Origin: UBA9848 sp003454065
Lineage (GTDB): Bacteria; Spirochaetota; Spirochaetia; Sphaerochaetales; Sphaerochaetaceae
Length of the DNA: 6,280 nucleotides
Assembly (NCBI GenBank): GCA_946629155.1
Contig: CAMOXM010000084.1
Location: 1-6,280 of the forward strand
Direction: 5' to 3'
Shown here: positions 1 to 6,165 of the stretch, one piece after another
How positions within the stretch are numbered: the stretch's first letter is position 1
Layout: every line of letters starts with the position of its first letter
The notes under the pieces: generated by a model
Databases searched by the model: none
The model's input: only the letters and a program-made list of their open reading frames with translations
Told to the model about the DNA's origin: nothing
Made by a program: the position numbers and the translations under genes

Positions 1-1820
1 TCGGTTCCCTTCTCGAAATACCTTCCGTCCCTTTCCTCAACCAAATCCGATCTGACAAGCGTCTTGTTCGGCCTTTGATATGAAAAAGCGGTTATCAGCC
101 CCTGGTTGACCAGCCTCTGGAATGGCTCCTTGGTAGAGACCATGCCCAAGTCGTAAAGCACCTTGTGAATGAATCTGGCGTATAGGAGGTGAAGAACGGC
201 ATGCTCGGCGCCACCGACATACAAATCGACCGGCATCCAATATTTTTCGGCTTCCGGCGAAACGAATTGCTTGTCATTATGCGGATCGAGATACCTCAGA
301 TAGTACCAGCAGGAACCAGCCCATTGCGGCATGGTGTTGGTCTCCCTCTTTGCCTTGCCGCCGCACTTGGGACACTTCACATTGACAAAGCCATCAACAT
401 GGGCAAGAGGGCTCTCCCCTTCTTCCGTAGGCTTGTAATTCGAAGTTTCGGGAAGCAGAAGCGGAAGGTTCTTTTCTTCGACTATGCCGCACTTAGGACA
501 ATGGATGAGTGGAATCGGCTCGCCCCAATATCTTTTCCTCGAAAAAAGCCAATCCCTCAACTTATAGTTCACGCGCTTCTCGCCCAGCTTGTTCTTCTCG
601 ACAAATTCCATCACTTTCGCTATGGACGAAGGCGTATCGAGACCGTCAAGGAAACCGGAATTGATGTGCTTTCCATCGCCGACATATGCCTCCTCCAGCA
701 CCACATCCTTGCCCCTTCCGTCATCTATCACGCAAACAATCGGAAGGCCGTATTTCTTGGAAAAGTCGAAATCGCGTTGGTCGTGCGCCGGAACCGACAT
801 CACCGCTCCCGTAGCATAAGTGCTGAGCACATAATCAGCGATCCAAAGCGGAACCTTGTTTCCTGAAACCGGATTGATCACGTATGAACCTGTGAAGACT
901 CCGGTTTTCTCGGTCTTATCGCTCGTCCTATCTATTTCGCTTTTCTTGGCTGCGGATTCGATGTACTCCTTGCACGCCTTCCAGCATTCGGGCTTTATGA
1001 ACTTTTCCACGCCTTCGTATTCGGGCGAAATCACAAGGCACGAAACTCCGAAAACAGTATCCGCCCTGGTGGTGAAGACCGTAATCCTATCCGAAGCCCC
1101 ATCCACTTTGAAATCGATGTTGACCCCAATGGATTTTCCGATCCAATTCCGCTGCATCGCCTTGACGCTCTCGGGCCAATCGAGAAGCTCCAAATCCTCC
1201 AGAAGCCTTTCGGCGTATTTCGTGATCTTCAGAACCCATTGCCTTATCGACCTTTTAACGACGATGCTTCCGCATCTCTCGCATTTTCCGTCCTTCACTT
1301 CCTCATTCGCCAAGCCGGTCTTGCACGAGGAACACCAATTTATCGGCATATTGCTCTCGTACGCCAAACCTTTCTCATAAAGCTTGAGGAAGATGAATTG
1401 CGTCCACTTGTAGTAATCCGAGGACGAAGTTATCACCTCCCTGTCCCAATCATAGGAGAAACCAAGGGACTTTATCTGTTTTCTGAAATTAGCTATGTTC
1501 TTCTCCGTAGTGATTCTCGGATGCTGACCGGTAGCCAAGGCATAGTTCTCCGCCGGAAGGCCGAAAGCATCAAAACCCATTGGATGCAGAACGTTGTAGC
1601 CTTGCATCCTTTTGAATCGAACGTATATGTCGGTCGCCGTATATCCTTCCGGATGCCCCACATGCAACCCATCGCCCGACGGATACGGAAACATGTCCAG
1701 AACATACAGCCTTTTGGATTCGGGAACGCTCGCATCCTCTTCGACCTTGAATGTCTTGTTCTTCTCCCAATAATCCTGCCATTTCTTCTCTATTTCGCCA
1801 AACGGATAACCTTCACCCAT
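1..1820 (-). CDS. leuS: Leucyl-tRNA synthetase (LeuRS), N-terminal 606 residues, cut by the left window edge
   Basis: Cytosolic class I enzyme that joins leucine to tRNA(Leu) using ATP. I translated the frame codon by codon and found no stop or frameshift over 606 codons. The N-terminus (Phe-7 to Phe-24, containing EIEKKWQDYW) is typical of LeuRS and supports the ATG at 1818-1820. Visible parts: HIGH-type signature HVGH at residues 53-56; a Cys4 zinc site (C163, C166, C180, C183); the CP1 editing domain with the Thr-rich segment TTRADT (250-255) and AHDQRD, whose Asp347 matches the conserved editing Asp; a second CxxC pair set (C441/C444 and C483/C486); RDWLFSRKRYWGEP (422-435); and the catalytic-core segment DLYVGGAEHAVLHLLYARF (532-550). 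The KMSKS loop and anticodon-binding domain, roughly 200 or more residues, lie beyond the edge. It has its own promoter upstream. No strong Shine-Dalgarno lies next to the ATG; the nearest is AGGG about 14 bases upstream. TTRADT and the sequence just before the edge recall spirochaete and Bacteroidetes LeuRS (recollection, not a search). Confidence 0.97.
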   Translation of the reverse strand, partial: MGEGYPFGEIEKKWQDYWEKNKTFKVEEDASVPESKRLYVLDMFPYPSGDGLHVGHPEGYTATDIYVRFKRMQGYNVLHPMGFDAFGLPAENYALATGQHPRITTEKNIANFRKQIKSLGFSYDWDREVITSSSDYYKWTQFIFLKLYEKGLAYESNMPINWCSSCKTGLANEEVKDGKCERCGSIVVKRSIRQWVLKITKYAERLLEDLELLDWPESVKAMQRNWIGKSIGVNIDFKVDGASDRITVFTTRADTVFGVSCLVISPEYEGVEKFIKPECWKACKEYIESAAKKSEIDRTSDKTEKTGVFTGSYVINPVSGNKVPLWIADYVLSTYATGAVMSVPAHDQRDFDFSKKYGLPIVCVIDDGRGKDVVLEEAYVGDGKHINSGFLDGLDTPSSIAKVMEFVEKNKLGEKRVNYKLRDWLFSRKRYWGEPIPLIHCPKCGIVEEKNLPLLLPETSNYKPTEEGESPLAHVDGFVNVKCPKCGGKAKRETNTMPQWAGSCWYYLRYLDPHNDKQFVSPEAEKYWMPVDLYVGGAEHAVLHLLYARFIHKVLYDLGMVSTKEPFQRLVNQGLITAFSYQRPNKTLVRSDLVEERDGRYFEKGT

Positions 1821-1831
1821 AATTCTAGTTC

Positions 1832-1851
1832 GCAGCACCCTAAATCGCTGC
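1832..1851 (-). promoter_or_regulatory. Small hairpin in the leuS leader
   Basis: On the minus strand GCAGC (1851-1847) can pair with GCTGC (1836-1832), leaving a 10-base loop, GATTTAGGGT. The loop contains AGGG, the only Shine-Dalgarno-like string near the leuS ATG. The stem is only 5 bp and may be chance. If real, it could affect ribosome access to leuS. I see no T-box hallmarks in this short leader: no specifier stem and no terminator/antiterminator pair. Confidence 0.25.
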
Positions 1852-1880
1852 CCCTCGCTTTGTTTTCGTATATTCCGACA

Positions 1881-1908
1881 ATTATATTTTTTTATGAGCT
1901 TTTTTCAA
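1881..1908 (-). promoter_or_regulatory. Sigma-70-type promoter for leuS
   Basis: Reading leftward on the minus strand there is TTGAAA (1908-1903, five of six matches to the -35 consensus), a 16-base A-rich spacer, then a perfect TATAAT (1886-1881). Transcription would start near 1874, giving a leader of about 50-55 bases before the leuS ATG at 1820. It lies in the longest intergenic gap of the window (118 bases), exactly where leuS would need its own promoter. The surroundings are AT-rich, so chance matches are easier, but box quality and placement together make this convincing. Confidence 0.72.
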
Positions 1909-1937
1909 AACCACAAAGAAATGAATTGTGAAAAAGC
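1898..1937 (-). other. Imperfect inverted repeat just after the delta-prime-like gene
   Basis: On the minus strand GCTTTTTC (1937-1930) pairs with GAAAAAAGC (1906-1898) with one bulged A. An inner ACAA/TTGT pair (1929-1926 with 1916-1913) extends the stem past an internal loop. It begins one base after the delta-prime-like stop, where a terminator would sit. However, it is AT-rich and no T-run follows the 3' arm on the transcribed strand, so it is not a textbook intrinsic terminator. Its 3' arm overlaps the -35 box of the leuS promoter. Confidence 0.3.
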
Positions 1938-1938
1938 A

Positions 1939-3042
1939 TCACATCATTACCATCTCAATGACATTTTGCGGAAAGATGTTATAGACTTTCAAATCCTCTA
2001 TCGCCTTGCGGATTCTTTTCGAAAGGCTGGAATGAAAAGATGAATAGCGACCTTTAGCGAGAAAATCGGACTCGGCAGTTCTCGAAAGCTCGATGAGGAT
2101 CACGGATGCGACATCGACGGGGCTCAAAATGGTTGAGTAGCCCTTCTTGAGCAAAGGCGAAATCATATCGAACATTTTCTTGCGACCATCGGGGCTATGC
2201 GATTTGACATATCCGAACAAATCTTTTGCCGCCCCCCTTATTTCCTGAAGATGCTCGCCATCGCCATATACAATCGCATCTTCATATTCCGTTTCCGCAT
2301 AAGGGCTTCCGGACAGACGTAGCATAGTCTTGACCTTATCATCCTTGGCTGGAAGAAAATTATATCGTATCACTCTCGACAGAATCGTCTTCAAAAGAGC
2401 GGACGGCCTGTCCGAAATCAAAATAATCACCGACCGATCGGACGGCTCTTCAAGCGTCTTCAAAAGGGCATTGCAAACCGAAACATTTGCAGATTCGAGA
2501 TTTTCTATCACTACGCAGCGGCTTTTCGAATTGGGAAGCGATTGCGACAAGAAGCCTATCACATCCTTGGCATCGTCAACCGTTATGCCGGCCGCATGAA
2601 TCCTCGAGACGAAAAAATCTTTTATCGACTTTGCAAGCTTTCCGATTCTCGCATTATTCCTATCGCCTTTTGAAAGTTCATCTTTGAATTCCAAAAACGA
2701 ATAGTAGATTTCGGAAACCGGACCGCTTTCGAGAATGTTTGGGGAATTGAAGCAAATATCGAAAGCCCTCACCAGCGATTCGGCGGCGAAAGCTGTTCTC
2801 GACCTCTCGAAGCAATCGTAGCCGAACTCCATATAGCTTCTCATGTTTCGAACGGGATAGAACCTGACTGCGCCCTTAGAGCCGCCTGAGACAAGTTTGG
2901 ACAAATAATAGCTTTCCGTCAATCTGGACGTATTCCTGTTTCCAGCGAAAAGCACTGCGGAGGGAGCATTCTCGCCTTTGAAATCATTGTCAAGACGCCT
3001 CGCCAGCGAATCGTCAACGAGTCTGAACCTGCCATCGTACAT
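1939..3042 (-). CDS. holB: DNA polymerase III delta-prime-like clamp-loader subunit, ATPase motifs degenerate
   Basis: A 367-residue protein of the clamp-loader AAA+ family. The best anchor is NALLKTLEEP (191-200), a hallmark of DnaX/HolB proteins, preceded by a Walker-B-like strand CVVIENLE (176-183) and followed by ILISDRPSALLKTILSRVIRY (207-227). That last segment keeps the Ser-Arg of the SRC motif but has Val for Cys. The N-terminus has the family's strand SAVLFAG (28-34), but the P-loop reads GNRNTSR with no GKT/S, and Walker B lacks the DE(A)D acids. It should therefore not hydrolyse ATP, as is known for delta-prime. The Cys4 zinc module usual after the P-loop is absent; residues about 55-150 are an unrecognised stretch. 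Role (inferred from family): structural subunit helping load the sliding clamp on DNA. Its start lies 2 bases past the CvpA-like stop, with GAGAGG 8 bases upstream of the ATG. It ends in TGA before the leuS promoter. Subunit type is less certain than family; the gene symbol is the family assignment. Confidence 0.8.
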   Translation of the reverse strand: MYDGRFRLVDDSLARRLDNDFKGENAPSAVLFAGNRNTSRLTESYYLSKLVSGGSKGAVRFYPVRNMRSYMEFGYDCFERSRTAFAAESLVRAFDICFNSPNILESGPVSEIYYSFLEFKDELSKGDRNNARIGKLAKSIKDFFVSRIHAAGITVDDAKDVIGFLSQSLPNSKSRCVVIENLESANVSVCNALLKTLEEPSDRSVIILISDRPSALLKTILSRVIRYNFLPAKDDKVKTMLRLSGSPYAETEYEDAIVYGDGEHLQEIRGAAKDLFGYVKSHSPDGRKKMFDMISPLLKKGYSTILSPVDVASVILIELSRTAESDFLAKGRYSSFHSSLSKRIRKAIEDLKVYNIFPQNVIEMVMM

Positions 3043-3044
3043 TG

Positions 3045-3542
3045 CTACCGCCTCTCGACAGCGTTGATGCTAAGGTGAAAAAGCGTCTTCATATTATCGA
3101 CCACGTATTTGCAAAATACGGACGAATCAAATAGACCGGACATATCGATCAGCCTCTGCTTCTGCACCAGCGAAATCATAAGCGTCAGGACGGATACCAT
3201 CTCAAAGCATCCGAGCAAAAACCCCATGCCTCTATCCACATTCGCCAGACCCAGCTGCTCGAAAGCGCTCGAAAGCGCGGATCCGATCCATTTCGTAAGA
3301 TACGAACCGCAAAAGAAAAGGATGTAATAGCACAGAAACGAAAGCAAAATCGCATTTATCTCGATTTGCGCGCGCTCATTCACGAAAAGAGCAAGAGGTT
3401 TGGAAAGCATAAACGAAAACAGCAAGCCGATCAAATAGCTCGCCTTGCTGGCGATTTCGCCGAAGAACCCCTTTTTCCAAACCAGGAATCCGCCGGCGAG
3501 GCTAATGAAAAACATTATCACATCGAAAACCGTTACGCCCAT
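3045..3542 (-). CDS. CvpA-family integral membrane protein
   Basis: A 165-residue hydrophobic protein with four likely membrane segments at about residues 5-22, 32-53, 63-82 and 104-126. The layout fits the CvpA family (colicin V production protein): an N-terminal helix ending in a basic turn with Gly (VWKKGFFGEI, 21-30), then two helices, then the signature-like LGLANVDRGMGFLLG (97-111). That last string matches the family pattern LGxxDRxxGxxxG before the last helix. The C-terminal 40 residues look cytoplasmic or amphipathic. The protein should sit in the inner membrane. The family's biochemical role is poorly defined; in E. coli CvpA is linked to colicin V secretion and envelope functions, so no reaction is assigned here. 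It lies 38 bases after secA and 2 bases before the delta-prime-like gene, almost certainly in one transcript. An in-frame TAG between an upstream ATG (3558-3560) and this one confirms the start. The Shine-Dalgarno is weak (GCGGA, 8 bases upstream). Confidence 0.82.
   Translation of the reverse strand: MGVTVFDVIMFFISLAGGFLVWKKGFFGEIASKASYLIGLLFSFMLSKPLALFVNERAQIEINAILLSFLCYYILFFCGSYLTKWIGSALSSAFEQLGLANVDRGMGFLLGCFEMVSVLTLMISLVQKQRLIDMSGLFDSSVFCKYVVDNMKTLFHLSINAVERR
3051..3056 (-). promoter_or_regulatory. Ribosome binding site of the delta-prime-like gene, inside the end of the CvpA-like gene
   Basis: GAGAGG on the minus strand lies 8 bases before the ATG at 3040-3042. It is formed by the codons for Glu163 and Arg164 of the CvpA-like protein. 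It is the clearest Shine-Dalgarno in the window and fixes the start of the downstream gene. The arrangement suggests that ribosomes finishing the CvpA-like gene help start the next one. Confidence 0.7.
3257..3276. repeat. Perfect 10-bp tandem duplication within the CvpA-like gene
   Basis: GCTCGAAAGC occurs twice head to tail (3257-3266 and 3267-3276), followed by a further GC. It encodes part of the SALSSAFE stretch (about residues 88-95). Because the unit is not a multiple of three, loss or gain of one copy would shift the frame. Confidence 0.85.
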
Positions 3543-3580
3543 TCGCTATGTCCGCCCCATCTCGTTTCAGCAATTCAGTG

Positions 3581-6127
3581 TCACCTCGCGGCCATGTATC
3601 CTCTGAGCTTGCTTTGATCCGTCGTTCCGATGCGTATTTGAATCTTCAGAATGAAATCGGCAAACCTCAACCGAACACCCGTAAGAAGCCTATCGAAAAT
3701 CTCTCCGCCCTCGACTTTATATTCCGTAAGCGGATTCTTCTGAGCATACCCCCTCAAGCCCACGCTTTCACGCAAAGCCGCAAGCTCCTCCAAATGCTCC
3801 TGCCACGAAGCATCTATAAGCCTCAAGTATATGGACTTGGCAAGCTTACACAATTCGACTTCGCTTATAAGCTCGCGCTTCCTATTGACATTGCTTTCGA
3901 AAATCGCCATGATCTTCCCGACCTTCTCTTCCGAAGAATCGTCGCTCTTAGGCAAATCCGCCTTCTCGATTTCCTCTTTTGAGAGCAAGGAAAGAACATA
4001 TCCCATATTTCCCTTTGCAGCCACATCTTCGGCAAGCTCCTGCAGGCAAGACTTCATCCTGTCGTAGAAATGCCCGTCCGCAATTATCTCATCACGCTTT
4101 TCATAGATGAAAGAGCGCTGATCGTTAATCACATCATCATATTCGAGGAGCTGCTTCCGTATCATGTAGTTGCGCTCCTCCACGCTTTTCTGCGCCCTTT
4201 CTATGGCCTTCGAAACCATTTTCGCTTCCAACGGCTCAGGGGAGTCCATTCCAGCCCTTGCAAGCAGCGCCCTCGTGCTATCCTTGGCAAATATCTTCAT
4301 CAGATCATCATCCAGCGAAACATAAAACCTGGAAAAACCAGGATCCCCCTGACGTCCCGCACGGCCTCTCAGCTGGTTGTCGATTCGCCTTGATTCATGG
4401 CGTTCGGTACCCAAGATGTAAAGTCCGCCGAGCTCCTTGACCTTATTATATGATTCCAGCCATTGCGAACGGACATCCTCGCGGCATCTGACTATCTCCT
4501 CAAGAGTGCTTGTAGTGGGAATCTTCTTGAACACGAAATGGTCTATAGAGCCACCGAGCTTGATATCGGTTCCCCTTCCGGCCATATTCGTAGCGATGGT
4601 CACCGAACCCAATGCTCCCGCTTCGGCGATTATTTGCGCTTCCCTGTCATGATTCTTAGCGTTAAGAACATTGTGCCTTATGCCCATCTTATAAAGCGCG
4701 CGGGAAAGCGATTCGCTCTTCTCTATGGAAATCGTGCCGACGAGAATCGGCTGACCTGTGGCATGAACCCTCTTTATCTCCTGCAAAATGGCATCGGTTT
4801 TGTATTTCTCATTGTAGAAAACATAATCATTGGCATCAATCCTCTTCACGGGAACATTCGTCGGTATGACTATGACATCCAATCCATAGGTTGAAGAAAA
4901 CTCAGTCTCCTCTGTTATGGCGGTTCCGGTCATCCCGGAAATCTTCGAATACATTCTGAAGAAATTCTGAATCGTAATCGTCGCCAACGTCTTGCTGCGC
5001 GCAAGAACCCTTATCCTTTCTTTCGCCTCGATGGCCTGATGCAACCCCTCGCTATACCTTCTGCCTTCGAGAACGCGTCCGGTGAACTCATCGACTATCA
5101 TGACCTGATCGTCTTTCACCAGGTAATCGACATCCTTCTTGCAAAGATAAAGGGCGCGGACTGCCTGAGTCACATAATGCACGAATTCGAAATTCGCTCC
5201 GTCGTAAAGGCTTCCTTCTATGATGCCGTTCTTCTTCAGCAAATCCTCCATGCGAGTCATTCCCTGACGTGTGAAGGAAACGCTTTTGTTCTTGAAATCG
5301 AGCTTGAAATCGCCTTTCTCATCGAAATCGACATTCCTTTCGAGCGCATCCTGCTCATAATAATCATCGGTTTCAGGATTCTTTTCGCACTCTTTGAAAT
5401 GTGTGGCTATCTTCGAAGCCATCAATGCCAGCTTGCTGTCATCGTTATCCGGCGAGCTTATTATAAGCGGCGTTCTCGCTTCGTCTATCAGAATCGAATC
5501 GATTTCGTCGATTATGCAATAAGCGTGCTTCGGTTGGACTTTATCCTCCTGACGATATGTCATATTGTCGCGCAAATAATCGAACCCGAATTCGTTATTG
5601 GTTCCATAGGTGATGTCGCAGGAATATTGCTTGCGCCTGTCTTCCGTCCTCATATTGTTGAGAATGCATCCGCAGGAAAGCCCCATGAACGAATATATCG
5701 GACCCATCCATGCGGCATCGCGCGAAGCGAGATAATCGTTTACCGTCACGACATGGACGCCTTCTCCGCGCAAGGCATTGAAATACGCCGCGATCGAACT
5801 GGTAAGCGTTTTTCCCTCGCCGGTCTTCATCTCGAGTATGCGTCCCTGATCGAGAACGCGCGCGCCCATCAGCTGAACATCATAGGGGTACTCGTTTATG
5901 ACCCTTTTGCATGCCTCGCGCATCAATGCAAACGCTTCCGATCTGAATGCGTCAGGATTCTCTCCCTTGGCAAACCTCTCCTTGTACTCCTGCGTCTTGG
6001 ATTTGAAAACGTCGTTATCGAGCGAAGCAGCCCACTCGGCCTTCGAATTGACATCCGCCACAAACCCTTTGAGCTTCTTGACTTCCCTATCGCTTTTCGT
6101 ACCGAAAATTTTTGAAATAATACCCAT
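3581..6127 (-). CDS. secA: Preprotein translocase ATPase SecA, without a C-terminal zinc domain
   Basis: ATPase motor that binds the SecYEG channel and pushes unfolded secretory proteins across the inner membrane. The 848 residues match the whole family core. NBD1 has a Q-motif Gln85, Walker A MKTGEGKT (100-107), VNDYLASRDAAWMG (129-142), TYGTNNEFGFDYLRDNM (173-189) and DEIDSILIDEARTPLI (207-222). The preprotein cross-linking domain runs about 223-345. NBD2 follows with VDEFTGR (345-351), SGMTGTA (397-403), VGTISIEKSE (463-472), TIATNMAGRGTDIKLGG (510-526) and GTERHESRRIDNQLRGRAGRQGDPG (573-597), which carries the arginine finger. The helical scaffold has IRKQLLEYDDVINDQR (656-671), and the last helices have WQEHLEELAALRESVGLRGYAQKNPL (775-800). 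The C-terminus is a short basic tail with no CxCxxxxxxxxCH zinc motif. The cross-linking domain has an acidic insert of about a dozen residues (250-272) relative to E. coli. The N-terminus MGIISKIFGTKSDREVKKL is standard, so the ATG at 6125-6127 is right despite a weak Shine-Dalgarno. Wording is closest to spirochaete SecA from memory. Confidence 0.99.
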   Translation of the reverse strand: MGIISKIFGTKSDREVKKLKGFVADVNSKAEWAASLDNDVFKSKTQEYKERFAKGENPDAFRSEAFALMREACKRVINEYPYDVQLMGARVLDQGRILEMKTGEGKTLTSSIAAYFNALRGEGVHVVTVNDYLASRDAAWMGPIYSFMGLSCGCILNNMRTEDRRKQYSCDITYGTNNEFGFDYLRDNMTYRQEDKVQPKHAYCIIDEIDSILIDEARTPLIISSPDNDDSKLALMASKIATHFKECEKNPETDDYYEQDALERNVDFDEKGDFKLDFKNKSVSFTRQGMTRMEDLLKKNGIIEGSLYDGANFEFVHYVTQAVRALYLCKKDVDYLVKDDQVMIVDEFTGRVLEGRRYSEGLHQAIEAKERIRVLARSKTLATITIQNFFRMYSKISGMTGTAITEETEFSSTYGLDVIVIPTNVPVKRIDANDYVFYNEKYKTDAILQEIKRVHATGQPILVGTISIEKSESLSRALYKMGIRHNVLNAKNHDREAQIIAEAGALGSVTIATNMAGRGTDIKLGGSIDHFVFKKIPTTSTLEEIVRCREDVRSQWLESYNKVKELGGLYILGTERHESRRIDNQLRGRAGRQGDPGFSRFYVSLDDDLMKIFAKDSTRALLARAGMDSPEPLEAKMVSKAIERAQKSVEERNYMIRKQLLEYDDVINDQRSFIYEKRDEIIADGHFYDRMKSCLQELAEDVAAKGNMGYVLSLLSKEEIEKADLPKSDDSSEEKVGKIMAIFESNVNRKRELISEVELCKLAKSIYLRLIDASWQEHLEELAALRESVGLRGYAQKNPLTEYKVEGGEIFDRLLTGVRLRFADFILKIQIRIGTTDQSKLRGYMAAR

Positions 6128-6165
6128 TTGTCCGTCTAAAACCCTTTAAGCCCCCGCAGGATTCA

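Noticed and set aside
189..866. A 225-codon open frame on the plus strand
   Set aside because: Antisense to an intact leuS frame that I read through without a stop. No recognisable protein.
1821..1880. T-box riboswitch in front of leuS
   Set aside because: The predicted leader is only about 50-55 bases, with no specifier loop, no T-box sequence and no terminator/antiterminator.
1239..1931. A 230-codon open frame on the plus strand reaching into the leuS upstream gap
   Set aside because: Most of it is antisense to the LeuRS N-terminus, and the rest is translated promoter/leader DNA. No ribosome site or domain supports it.
5039..6115. A 358-codon open frame on the plus strand
   Set aside because: It lies wholly antisense to the highly conserved N-terminal half of secA. 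The frame is open because secA uses few codons whose reverse complements are stops. Its translation has no recognisable domain.
6128..6165. Possible terminator or promoter between the synthetase and secA
   Set aside because: Only 38 bases, with no stable stem followed by a T-run and no convincing -35/-10 pair.
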